Notes under the pieces: generated by a model
What the model saw: only the letters and a program-made list of their open reading frames with translations
The model's database searches: none
Told to the model about the DNA's origin: nothing
Translations under genes and position numbers: made by a program
Shown here: piece by piece, positions 45,421 to 53,919 of the stretch
How positions within the stretch are numbered: position 1 is the stretch's first letter
How the letters are laid out: every line of letters starts with the position of its first letter
Assembly (NCBI GenBank): GCA_900769795.1
Contig: CAAGHZ010000001.1
Span: 30,303 to 94,302 of the forward strand
DNA from: Clostridia bacterium
GTDB taxonomy: Bacteria > Bacillota > Clostridia > Monoglobales > Monoglobaceae
Direction: 5' to 3'
Length of the DNA stretch: 64,000 nucleotides

Positions 45421-46431
45421 TTATTTTACAAGTTCCGCAAGATAAAGTTCGACCGCCGTCCATGCCGAAATTCTGCCTTGTTTATACTCTACATCGTAGT
45501 ACAACCCCTTGTCTATCATCCTCTTGAGGTACTTTTCTCCAAACATGCGGCTCTCTTCTATTGTTTTATTCACCGCGAAGGTTGGCTTCTTAAAATCAAA
45601 ATACGTCGATATCTCATTTACAGACAAGCCGTCTTCTTTAAGTAGTTTGCACATCAGAAGCTCAGACAACCTGGACATCATAAGGCCAAGAATATATGTC
45701 GGATCTTCTCTTGCAACATCACGCAGGTATTTTAACTGTTCAAACGCTTTTGTCCCACGCCCCGACACTACATTGTCAAGCATATCATAAACTCTGTACT
45801 CCACCGTCTTATCAACCACTGCATCTATATCGTCGCGGGTTACCTTCATCCTCTCGGCAGTATAGTTTATAAGTTTTTCGCTTTCTTTGGACAACTTACC
45901 GAGAGACTGCCCACAAAGGCTTATCATATAGCGTATATCTTTTTCGATAATACTCTTCTCTGCCTTTTTAAAGACCTCTGTCAGCCATATCTCTATTTTG
46001 TTTACAGGTAAGTATTCAAAGTTTACAATTCCACCGTTTTCTTCTATAAATTCAATATTCTTCAGTTTTTTCTTATCAAAACTGTGCTCCACAATTATAA
46101 GACAAGTGTCGGCAGGGATATGCTCTGCCGCACTTTTGAGCAGTTTGAAATCGGAGAGGACCGCATTGTTGAGAATACCCGTGTTTTTGACCAGCACCAA
46201 CTTCATCTCCGACATCTGCGGAAACTGATCAACCGCCGCAAGCACATCGGCAAACGACGTCTTTTCGCCCTCAAATTTAAACAGGTTAAAAGCCTCTGTT
46301 CCGGGGGTAATAATCTTTTTCTCTATTGCCTCAAGTTTCTTTTCAAGAAGATATTGTTCCTCTCCATAGAAGAAGTATATCCCGGATAAACTTCCCTTTT
46401 TTATAAGTCCGTTCAAATCTTCAACTCTCAT
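45421..46431 (-). CDS. holA: DNA polymerase III subunit delta
   Basis: Clamp-loader subunit that opens the sliding clamp, 336 residues. The N-terminal AAA-like domain begins with GIYFFYGEEQYLLEKKL, a typical HolA start, and lacks a working Walker A, as usual for delta. The collar domain covers the C-terminal third with LKYLRDVAREDPTYILGLMM. The ATG at 46431 shares a base with the upstream stop (TGATG) and has AAAGGAG 9 bases before it. It is coupled to the ComEC-like gene, as comEC and holA are in many Firmicutes. Confidence 0.93.
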   Translation of the reverse strand: MRVEDLNGLIKKGSLSGIYFFYGEEQYLLEKKLEAIEKKIITPGTEAFNLFKFEGEKTSFADVLAAVDQFPQMSEMKLVLVKNTGILNNAVLSDFKLLKSAAEHIPADTCLIIVEHSFDKKKLKNIEFIEENGGIVNFEYLPVNKIEIWLTEVFKKAEKSIIEKDIRYMISLCGQSLGKLSKESEKLINYTAERMKVTRDDIDAVVDKTVEYRVYDMLDNVVSGRGTKAFEQLKYLRDVAREDPTYILGLMMSRLSELLMCKLLKEDGLSVNEISTYFDFKKPTFAVNKTIEESRMFGEKYLKRMIDKGLYYDVEYKQGRISAWTAVELYLAELVK

Positions 46432-47312
46432 CAACCCTCACTCCTTTCCCGACTACCGCTTATATTTCTTACGTCATCTTCTGTCATAATTATAGAAATC
46501 GTCCCATCCAGGTCTGTGCGCATAACAGGAATTTCAAGTCCTTCCAAAATCGTCATAGTTTGCTTTGACGGATGCCCGTATTTGTTGTCCTCTCCTACAC
46601 TTACAACAGCCATCATAGGGCTGACTGCATCTATAAACTCCTTCCCCGACGAGGTATAAGAGCCATGATGCCCTACCTTTAAAAAGTCTGTATCTATGTC
46701 GGCCTCTCTCAAAATCTGAGTTTCCTGACGTCTTGTAGCATCCCCCGTGAAGAGAAAAGAGTTTTCTCCATAATCCATTCTTATCACAAGAGAATTCTCG
46801 TTCTCGTTCTTGTTACTTCCTAAACCTTTATACCCCGATGACACCACTCTAAATATCATGTCGTCAAGTTCTATCACATCATCCTCAGAAAGAGCAACAA
46901 CCTCTGTGCCGTTATCATCAGCAAGACCTTTTATCTTATCGTATCCACCGGCATCTGCTGCACAATCTGACACATAAATCGTTTTAATAGGATAATCTTC
47001 TTCCATAAGTTCCTTTATCCCCGTTGTATGATCATCATGAATATGGGATATAAATACTGCATCAAGTTTAAGTGCCGCATTCTTTTTCAAAAAATATTTC
47101 AGGGTATACTTGCCCGCGCCTTTATCTCCGCCATCAATCAAAATATTTCCTCCGCCATCTGTCTTGATAAAACATGCGTCTCCCTGACCCACGTCCACAA
47201 AACAAACCTCTGCAAATCCGCAGTCAATAAATGTAAGATATGAGGCATAAAGCGAAAGCACTATGGCAACCACCCATAGTATCACAACTGTGTTTCTTCT
47301 CTTTTTGCTCAC
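46431..47312 (-). CDS. ComEC-like MBL-fold hydrolase with N-terminal membrane anchor
   Basis: Metallo-beta-lactamase-fold protein of 293 residues. After one membrane segment (about 8-30) comes FVDVGQGDACFIKTDGG, then the metal motif HIHDDHTTG, the third ligand site GDATRRQE and the late HHGSY. This is the soluble domain of ComEC (DNA-uptake channel) without the multi-helix channel domain, so it is a ComEC-C-terminal relative acting as a secreted/anchored nuclease or phosphodiesterase. A start at GTG 47312 follows a GGGG box by 8 bases. Position directly before holA is that of comEC in other Firmicutes, which suggests descent from a reduced comEC. Confidence 0.86.
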   Translation of the reverse strand: MSKKRRNTVVILWVVAIVLSLYASYLTFIDCGFAEVCFVDVGQGDACFIKTDGGGNILIDGGDKGAGKYTLKYFLKKNAALKLDAVFISHIHDDHTTGIKELMEEDYPIKTIYVSDCAADAGGYDKIKGLADDNGTEVVALSEDDVIELDDMIFRVVSSGYKGLGSNKNENENSLVIRMDYGENSFLFTGDATRRQETQILREADIDTDFLKVGHHGSYTSSGKEFIDAVSPMMAVVSVGEDNKYGHPSKQTMTILEGLEIPVMRTDLDGTISIIMTEDDVRNISGSRERSEG

Positions 47313-47338
47313 ATCCTACACCCCCTGTAATTTTTGTT

Positions 47339-48598
47339 TTACCCAAGCATCCCAATTACATAAGCTGCCATGGTCTTTGTATAATCTACAAGTTTATCAC
47401 ACTCAATAAACTCATTGGGCTGGTGGGCACCGCCTTTTTCAGAGAAATCTCTGCCTGCTCCAAATCCAAAAGCACGACTGCTGCCATATTTTGAAATCAC
47501 AGACAAGTCAGACAGGCACGACCCACACACAATAGGCTCTGTCCCCGTTGCCTCATTTGATGCATCAAGCATCAACTTTACATCCTCACTATCCGGCTCG
47601 CAGAAAACATAATGGAAAAATCGTGTCGCCGGCTCAAAACCATCCCCGATTATACCAAGAGGCAAAAGACGCTCCTTGATTTCTGCGTCGATTGCTTCAA
47701 ACTCTGCATATATCTCTTCTTTGGTCTTATCTGTATAAAATACAAAATACACCTCACCGATACCAAGGTCGGCCCCTGCGTTTCCTGCTTTTACGCCCAT
47801 ATACCTCAGGGATGTGTGGGGGATTACAGTACCCTTATAAAACCTGTTTTCTTCGAGTTCTCTCGCTCTGTTTTGCGCAAACTTTTCTATTACCTCAATA
47901 ATAACCGGGATTGCCATAGCAGCAGTTTTTGCGCTGTCAACAGTTTCTTTTGTGTGGAATATATATTTCATCTCTCCACCACCGCTGCCGCAATGCCATA
48001 TCTGCCCCGCTCTTCCATCGGCGCTTACTATATGGTTGCATGGATATTTTGTTACTGCCGCCAACGCCCCGTGAGAGCCACCGTACTCCTCGTCGCTGTA
48101 TGCCGCAAATAGCAAGTTTGCATTAGGCTCAAACCCCGCTTCCTTCAGGATTTTTATAATAAACAGGATTGCCGCAATAGCGTATTTATCATCACATGCA
48201 CCACGCCCAAAAATCTTTCCGTCTTTGATTGCACCGCTGAGGGGATCATCATCCCAATTTGCAATATCACCAATTTTAACCGTATCACTGTGAGCCATAA
48301 GCATAAGCTCGTCCCTGTCCTCTACGCCTCTCCATCTTGCAACAACATTGTATCTGTTCTCAAGGTTTCTGCCCGGCATATAATCAGGATGTTTATCAAA
48401 CCCATCTATATCAATGGGCGAAAACAAGTCACTCTCAAGACCCAAATCCTGACACAATTTATGTATGTATCTTGCGCACTCTTCCTCGTTGCCATAATCG
48501 CCAAAACTTTCTGAGTTTATTTTTATAAGTGCCGAGAGCATCTCAAAGAGATCTTCTTTTCTTTCTTCTACCTTTTTGCATATTTCTTTGATTTCCAT
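47339..48598 (-). CDS. M20-family metallopeptidase (PepV/Sapep-like dipeptidase)
   Basis: Di-zinc aminopeptidase/dipeptidase, 419 residues. Metal-binding segments can be followed: LMAHSDTVKIGD (first ligand His), GRGACDDKYAIAA (bridging Asp), FAAYSDEEYGGSHG (catalytic Glu-Glu) and the late ligands near the C-terminus with ARDFSEKGGAHQPNEF. The central lid domain lies at about 200-330. Probable cytoplasmic peptide or acyl-amino acid hydrolase; other M20 labels such as ArgE/DapE-like or succinyl-diaminopimelate desuccinylase would be less specific. AAGGAG precedes the ATG. Confidence 0.88.
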   Translation of the reverse strand: MEIKEICKKVEERKEDLFEMLSALIKINSESFGDYGNEEECARYIHKLCQDLGLESDLFSPIDIDGFDKHPDYMPGRNLENRYNVVARWRGVEDRDELMLMAHSDTVKIGDIANWDDDPLSGAIKDGKIFGRGACDDKYAIAAILFIIKILKEAGFEPNANLLFAAYSDEEYGGSHGALAAVTKYPCNHIVSADGRAGQIWHCGSGGGEMKYIFHTKETVDSAKTAAMAIPVIIEVIEKFAQNRARELEENRFYKGTVIPHTSLRYMGVKAGNAGADLGIGEVYFVFYTDKTKEEIYAEFEAIDAEIKERLLPLGIIGDGFEPATRFFHYVFCEPDSEDVKLMLDASNEATGTEPIVCGSCLSDLSVISKYGSSRAFGFGAGRDFSEKGGAHQPNEFIECDKLVDYTKTMAAYVIGMLG

Positions 48599-48718
48599 TT
48601 TAATTCTCCTTTTTGTCAGTAGAGTTCAGTATTTTTATAGTTCGTGTCAAGTTGGTACTAAAATTTATCCTAATTCAGCCCAATATTTTTGCGCATAGTA
48701 ATTATATCACAAACATAA

Positions 48719-48750
48719 AAAAATGACAACCCAAAGGGTTGTCATTTAAT
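48719..48750 (-). terminator. Terminator of the uxu/fucosidase operon
   Basis: Perfect 12-base-pair stem (AAATGACAACCC and GGGTTGTCATTT), three-base loop, followed on the minus strand by TTTTTTTATG. It lies about 25 bases past the GH29 stop. Confidence 0.9.
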
Positions 48751-48772
48751 CACCTTATTTTATTTTCGTCTC

Positions 48773-50017
48773 TTAGTATCTGCTCTCCTGTACATCTTCA
48801 ATCTCATACACAATCGCATCCTCGGCGTTTTCAAACTCAAGTTTAATGATTATAACCTCAGAGCAGATGCGGTTAACCGGGATTTTGTTTATGTGAAACA
48901 CAGGGTCGTTCTTCTTTCCTTTTTCGTACAGTGTAGGCATCTTATCCATAGATATTTCAAGTTCTGTTCCGTCATTGAGGACACTTGCCCTTGTTGGAAG
49001 AGCCTTTATGTTCTTCACAAAAAATCCTGTTGCATCAAGCCCTTTTGAAAAATGAAGATATATAGTATTATCCTTTTTTGTTGAAAGAAACTCTTTTTCA
49101 GATACCCATTTACAACTGTACGGCTCTGCAAAAAGAGCCTCTCTTACACGCTTGTACCAATCCCCCACCAACAAAAGCGACTCCCTCGCCACCTCAGGAA
49201 TAACACCGTTTTCGTCAGGGCCAACGTTTAGCACATAGTTGCCACCCATAGCCATAATTCTGTCTATGGCAGATGTAAGATAAAGGTTTGAGTAATAGTC
49301 CTCGTTCCGTCTGTATCCCCACGCCTGTCGTCCGACAGAATTGCACGCCTCGGTATAAGAATCAAATCTGTTGCCATCAGGGACCTCTCTCTCGGGAGTT
49401 GAAAAATCGCCGTCGTCGTAGCCTCTGTTGTTTATAAATATGCCGGGCTGAAGTTTTCTTATAAGTTCATTTATCGAGGCATCACGAGTCTTGGGGGGAA
49501 TATCCCAAAAGAAACTTTGGATTTTACCATAATTGGTCAACAACTCTGTAACCTGATTTTTTACATACTCAATATACAACGCTTCATTAGGACTATCCCC
49601 TTCCTTTGGCTCTGCAAGTTCATGACTTGCGCCAAAGTTCGGATAGTTTGGATGGTGCCAGTCAGGAACCGAGTAATACAACGACAAACCTATGCCTGCC
49701 TTGTGACACTCTTCTGAAAGTTCTTTTAAAACATCTCTGCCACAAGGAGAGTTAGTTATCTTAAAACCCGTATACTTGCTATCCCACATACAAAATCCGT
49801 CATGATGCTTTGTGGTAAAACATATGTAGTCCATGCCTGTTTCTTTCGCAAGCTTTACCCACTCTTTTGGATTATAACTTTGCGGATTAAACCTGTCTAT
49901 ATAACTTTGATACGCCTTGCTTTCTATGGGATAACGCCATTGCATCTGCTCGTGCCAGCCCTCTATCGCATATAGCCCCCAATGAACAAACATACCAAAT
50001 CTTTTTGTCTTAAACAT
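48773..50017 (-). CDS. GH29 alpha-L-fucosidase-like protein of the second locus
   Basis: Second family 29 hydrolase, 414 residues, related to the one at 28382-29686 but clearly diverged. The start RFGMFVHWGLYAIEGW and the substrate site TTKHHDGFCMWDS (K70) are kept; the predicted nucleophile is D172 in SFFWDIPP. The segment DDGDFSTPERE after the barrel strand is typical of one GH29 subgroup. No signal peptide. The ATG at 50017 lies 7 bases after GGAG; an upstream frame reaching 50041 has no box. Last gene of the six-gene operon, after uxuB. Activity on true alpha-L-fucosides is likely but not certain, given the uronate neighbours. Confidence 0.88.
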   Translation of the reverse strand: MFKTKRFGMFVHWGLYAIEGWHEQMQWRYPIESKAYQSYIDRFNPQSYNPKEWVKLAKETGMDYICFTTKHHDGFCMWDSKYTGFKITNSPCGRDVLKELSEECHKAGIGLSLYYSVPDWHHPNYPNFGASHELAEPKEGDSPNEALYIEYVKNQVTELLTNYGKIQSFFWDIPPKTRDASINELIRKLQPGIFINNRGYDDGDFSTPEREVPDGNRFDSYTEACNSVGRQAWGYRRNEDYYSNLYLTSAIDRIMAMGGNYVLNVGPDENGVIPEVARESLLLVGDWYKRVREALFAEPYSCKWVSEKEFLSTKKDNTIYLHFSKGLDATGFFVKNIKALPTRASVLNDGTELEISMDKMPTLYEKGKKNDPVFHINKIPVNRICSEVIIIKLEFENAEDAIVYEIEDVQESRY

Positions 50018-50054
50018 ACCTATTCTCCTTATACCCCTCAATTATATACAGACT

Positions 50055-50900
50055 TTATACCCCACTGTATGCAGAAAATCCTCCATCCACAGGAATAACC
50101 GTTCCGTTTACAAAACCCGATGCTTCCTTTGAAACAAGGAACAAAAGAGTTCCTACAAGTTCTTCGGGCTTACCGAATCTTCCCATTGGTGTTGCAGCAA
50201 GAATTTTATCTGTTCTTGGGGTTGGCTCTCCACTCTCTGTGAACAAAAGTTTTTCGTTCTGCTTTGTTACAAAAAAGCCCGGAGCAATAGCGTTACATCT
50301 GATATTTGTCTTTGAAAAATGCACCGCCAGCCACTGCGTAAAGTTTGAGATTGCCGCCTTTGCACCGCTATACGCAGGAATCTTGGTAAGAGGTGTGTAT
50401 GCATTCATGCTTGATATATTTATGATGCATGCATCCTCCTTATCTGTCATATCCTTTGCAAAAGCCTGCGTCGGCAAAAGTGTACCAAGAAAGTTAAGAT
50501 TAAACACAAACTCTACCCCTGACTTATCAAGGTCGAAAAATGTTTTTACTCCCTCTGCCGCCTCAGGGTCAAAATACTCGCAATCTGTTGTTGCCTTAGG
50601 ATTATTACCGCCTGCGCCGTTAATCAGAATATCACAAGTGCCAAAATCCTTTATAATTTCCGCACGTGCGTTTTCTATGCTTTCTTTTTCAAGCACGTTA
50701 CAAGCATAGCCTTTGGCTATACCGCCATCCTTTACGATTTTGTCCGCATATTCTTTCGCCGCATCAACGTTCAGGTCTAAAAGTGCTATCTTTGCTCCTG
50801 TTTTTGCCATAGCCTGTGCAAACATAGAACAAAGTACGCCACCTGCACCCGTTATAACGCAGACCTTGTTTTTTAAATCTACTTCAAATGGCAACTTCAT
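50055..50900 (-). CDS. uxuB: SDR-family D-mannonate oxidoreductase (Bacillus UxuB type)
   Basis: Short-chain dehydrogenase, 281 residues, interconverting D-fructuronate and D-mannonate with NAD(H). The nucleotide loop is VCVITGAGGVLCSMFAQ (13-29), the NAG-like strand INGAGGNNPKAT, the catalytic serine in NISSMNAYTPL, and Y-x3-K in AYSGAKAAI; the end PVDGGFSAYSGV fits the UxuB/YjmF subgroup. E. coli UxuB is a different family, so function comes from the neighbouring uxuA and similarity to Bacillus YjmF. Its ATG overlaps the uxuA stop (TAATG). Confidence 0.9.
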   Translation of the reverse strand: MKLPFEVDLKNKVCVITGAGGVLCSMFAQAMAKTGAKIALLDLNVDAAKEYADKIVKDGGIAKGYACNVLEKESIENARAEIIKDFGTCDILINGAGGNNPKATTDCEYFDPEAAEGVKTFFDLDKSGVEFVFNLNFLGTLLPTQAFAKDMTDKEDACIINISSMNAYTPLTKIPAYSGAKAAISNFTQWLAVHFSKTNIRCNAIAPGFFVTKQNEKLLFTESGEPTPRTDKILAATPMGRFGKPEELVGTLLFLVSKEASGFVNGTVIPVDGGFSAYSGV

Positions 50901-51943
50901 TACTTATTTCCTCCCTTTTCAAGAGTCTCCCATATTCCTGCCATGTACATAGCTCCGAGAGCTCTGTCATAAAGGCCGTAGCCGGGCTTGCCTGTCTCGC
51001 CCCATATCATTCTTCCGTGGTCAGGGCGCAAATATCCCTTAAACCCTGTCTCGTGATACGCCTTTAAAATCTCCACCACGTCAAGAGAGCCGCACTCACT
51101 GAGATGTCCGCTCTCTTCAAACGAGCCATCATCTAAAATCTTTATATTTCTTACGTGGGCAAAGTGAATTCTGCCCATAGCACCGTATTTTTTTACCATG
51201 GCAGTATAGTCATTAAACTTTGCACAACCGAGGCTTCCGCTGCACAATGTGAGTCCATGGTGGACATCATCATACAGCGACAAAAATCTGTCTATATTTT
51301 CTTCTGTTGTAATGATTCTCGGAATCCCAAAAATTGGCCAGGGCGGATCATCCGGATGTATAGCCATGTTAACATCGCACTCCGCTGCAACGGGAATAAT
51401 CTCTTTTATAAAATACTCAAGATTACTCCACAGGCCTTCTTCGCCTATTTCCTTATACTTATCTATCAAACCGCTCATCTCGTCAGGAGTGTAAGAAGCA
51501 TCCCAACCGGGAAGAGTCATCTTTGTCGGGTCCATCTTATCTACATCACCCTTATAGTATACAAGAGCATTAGAACCATCAGGAAGCGGTTGATCAAGAC
51601 GGGAGCGTGTCCAGTCAAATACGGGCATGAAGTTATAGCAAATACACTTAACCCCCGCCTTGGCAAGACGACGGATGTTTTCCTTGTAGTTATCAATATA
51701 GCGTTGATAGTCACCCTGTCTGAGTTTTATATCCTCATGGACGGGCACACTCTCTATTACTTCCATCTCAAGGCCCTTGGCATTTACCTCCGCCTTCATT
51801 CTATCTATCTCTTCCTGTGACCACACTTCGCCAACAGGGACAGAATAAACAGCAGTTACTACCCCCGACACACAAGGGATTTGTCTGATTTTGCTAAGTG
51901 TTACGGGATCGTCATCTCCGTACCACCTGAAAGTCATTTTCAC
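50900..51943 (-). CDS. uxuA: Mannonate dehydratase
   Basis: Converts D-mannonate to 2-keto-3-deoxy-D-gluconate (KDG) in glucuronate breakdown; a TIM-barrel metalloenzyme of 347 residues. It has the family opening FRWYGDDDPVTLSKIRQIP, the active-site CICYNFMPVFDWTRS, the metal region NMAIHPDDPPWPIFGIPRI and late motif RPDHGRMIWGE. A GTG at 51943 is used because GGAG lies 9 bases upstream; an ATG at 51937 is the other choice. It sits between the second TIM-barrel epimerase gene and uxuB. The downstream KDG kinase and aldolase genes are not in the window. Confidence 0.95.
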   Translation of the reverse strand: MKMTFRWYGDDDPVTLSKIRQIPCVSGVVTAVYSVPVGEVWSQEEIDRMKAEVNAKGLEMEVIESVPVHEDIKLRQGDYQRYIDNYKENIRRLAKAGVKCICYNFMPVFDWTRSRLDQPLPDGSNALVYYKGDVDKMDPTKMTLPGWDASYTPDEMSGLIDKYKEIGEEGLWSNLEYFIKEIIPVAAECDVNMAIHPDDPPWPIFGIPRIITTEENIDRFLSLYDDVHHGLTLCSGSLGCAKFNDYTAMVKKYGAMGRIHFAHVRNIKILDDGSFEESGHLSECGSLDVVEILKAYHETGFKGYLRPDHGRMIWGETGKPGYGLYDRALGAMYMAGIWETLEKGGNK

Positions 51944-51986
51944 TTGTCATCACTCCAATCTTATCTTTTGTTTGCTAAAATACATC

Positions 51987-52763
51987 TTAATAAAAACCTT
52001 TTGTTTTTAAGAAATCATAACTTTGCTTCAGCGACTCAAATGGGTCATCATTTACCCAGTCGCTGTCCTGCTCTACCATCGCCCACTCGGAACCGGCCTC
52101 CTCGCAGGCAGCGATGATTCCATCCCAATCAAGATTTCCGCTGCCAATTTCTCGCATAACAGGTACGTTTCTTTTGTCAAAGTCCATGCCGCAATCCTTA
52201 AAATGTATTATCTTCGCTCTCTCCCCGAGTTTACGTATGACATCAGCAGGATTTTTTCCGCCAATTTGGAGCCAGTAGACATCAACTATAAAGTTGAAAA
52301 GTTCAGGGTCTGATTCTTCAAGTATAATATCAAACATGGTTTTTCCGTCAATTTTGCCAAACTCAAAAGCATGGTTATGGTATCCAAATTGCAGTCCCTC
52401 TTTTTTTAGTTCTGCGCAAAATCTGTTGATATCATTAATAAACTGCATCAGGTTTTCCTTGTTACCGATTATAGCATCAGGCATACAGCCAATCCCACAC
52501 ATATCTACGCCAAGCACCTTGTTATACTCTATAACCTCATCAAGATTATTTTTAAAATCATCAAATCTTCTGTGGGTTACAACGGTCCTTAAATCATACT
52601 TATCAAGAATGGGTCTCATTTCCCGCGCAGGCAGTCCCACACCCGAAACCTGAACAATTTTGTACCCCATATCCTTCAGTTTTTTGCATGACGCTTCAAA
52701 ATCTTCAATTGTTCTAAGATGATCTCTTATGGTCATAAGTTGTGCACCAATTCTCTTATCCAT
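51987..52763 (-). CDS. Sugar phosphate isomerase/epimerase-like TIM barrel, protein A
   Basis: Xylose-isomerase-like TIM barrel (AP-endonuclease-2 fold), 258 residues, no signal peptide. The metal-ligand set of such enzymes is complete: E134 in NHAFEFGK, D161 in FIVDVYW, H187 in IIHFKDCG and E231 in WAMVEQDSD. It may isomerise or epimerise a sugar or catalyse an elimination on a 3-keto-sugar; function is not readable. Its ATG overlaps the stop of the Gfo/Idh gene by one base. The paralogue at 53920-54777 has the same ligand pattern but little overall identity. Confidence 0.85.
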   Translation of the reverse strand: MDKRIGAQLMTIRDHLRTIEDFEASCKKLKDMGYKIVQVSGVGLPAREMRPILDKYDLRTVVTHRRFDDFKNNLDEVIEYNKVLGVDMCGIGCMPDAIIGNKENLMQFINDINRFCAELKKEGLQFGYHNHAFEFGKIDGKTMFDIILEESDPELFNFIVDVYWLQIGGKNPADVIRKLGERAKIIHFKDCGMDFDKRNVPVMREIGSGNLDWDGIIAACEEAGSEWAMVEQDSDWVNDDPFESLKQSYDFLKTKGFY

Positions 52764-53917
52764 TAATAAGTACCCTCCATATCCAAAACTTCTCTCTTGT
52801 CAACCTTTACAACCTTTGAGTTTTTAATCTTCTCCTGCAGAAGTTCATAGAACCTGTCATCCGGGAAATTCTTAACATCTACCGTCTCTCCTGTCCAACT
52901 ACTCAAATGTATCGCATTTGATATGGTAAGTCCAAAGATTCCTTCCTCTCCTTTGGCAATAAGTTCGCTGCCATTGAGCAGAGCATTTGTGTAGTTTTTA
53001 AGAATACCAACATGCTGCTCTCCGCCTGAGGAGTCGCATGGTATATCACAAACCCAGCACTCAGGATTGCCGCGCCTGCCCTCTGCGTTGTGAACTCTCT
53101 CGGAAATTACGTTTCTTGAGAAAGTAATTTTGTTATTCTCCACAACAACCTTACCCATATCACAAGCGATTTCAAGACGATTCGTGCCCGGTGCCTCTCC
53201 TGTCGATGTTATATACTCACCGGTTGTGCCGTTGTCATATTCAAAATAAGCCATAACATCGTCTTCTACCTCAATGTCATAGTACTTACCATAAGATGCC
53301 TTTGCAAAAATTCTGTCAGGCATACCAAAGAGCCACTGCCACAAATCAAGTTGATGTGGGTTTTGGTTAATCAATGTACCGCCGCCCTCATCCTTCCAGG
53401 TAGAGCGCCATGCACTACTGTCATGATACGCCTGCGGTCTGTACCACGTTGTGATAATCCAAGTTACTCTCTTTATATGACCAAGGTCGCCTCTTTTTAT
53501 CATCTCTCTGAGTTTTTGATATACAGGATTTGTTCTCTGGTTGTACATAATACCAAAAAGTTTATCTGACTTTGCCGCCGCCTCGTTCATCTCTTTTACC
53601 TGCTTTGTATATACGCCTGCAGGCTTTTCAACTAAAACATTAAGTCCGTAATCAAAAGCCATCATTGCAAGAGACGGATGGTCATAGTGCGGCACCGCAA
53701 TAAGAATCATATCGCAAAGTCCGCTTTTGTACATCTCTTCTGCGTTTTCAAAAATACCTATATTCGGATATTTTTCCGCCGCATCCTTTCGTCTGTCTTC
53801 ACACGTGTCGCATATAGCCGCAAGTTCCATCTTCGGTACCATTCCGTCATATATTTTTCTTGCATGGATAGTACCCATATTTCCAAATCCGATTATGCCT
53901 ATTCTTACCTTTTCCAT
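52763..53917 (-). CDS. Gfo/Idh/MocA-family sugar oxidoreductase with intact EKP motif
   Basis: NAD-dependent sugar dehydrogenase fold, 384 residues. The Rossmann start is VRIGIIGFGNMGTIHARKI (4-22). The catalytic E97-K98-P99 is present in VLVEKPAGV, and the DxxxH-type site reads NQNPHQLDLWQW with H188 and D191. It contrasts with the locus-1 homologue that lost the lysine. The gene lies between the two TIM-barrel genes, with a 2-base gap to one and a one-base overlap to the other, so the three are probably made together. This combination is known from oxidation-elimination pathways; see findings. Confidence 0.9.
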   Translation of the reverse strand: MEKVRIGIIGFGNMGTIHARKIYDGMVPKMELAAICDTCEDRRKDAAEKYPNIGIFENAEEMYKSGLCDMILIAVPHYDHPSLAMMAFDYGLNVLVEKPAGVYTKQVKEMNEAAAKSDKLFGIMYNQRTNPVYQKLREMIKRGDLGHIKRVTWIITTWYRPQAYHDSSAWRSTWKDEGGGTLINQNPHQLDLWQWLFGMPDRIFAKASYGKYYDIEVEDDVMAYFEYDNGTTGEYITSTGEAPGTNRLEIACDMGKVVVENNKITFSRNVISERVHNAEGRRGNPECWVCDIPCDSSGGEQHVGILKNYTNALLNGSELIAKGEEGIFGLTISNAIHLSSWTGETVDVKNFPDDRFYELLQEKIKNSKVVKVDKREVLDMEGTY

Positions 53918-53919
53918 TT

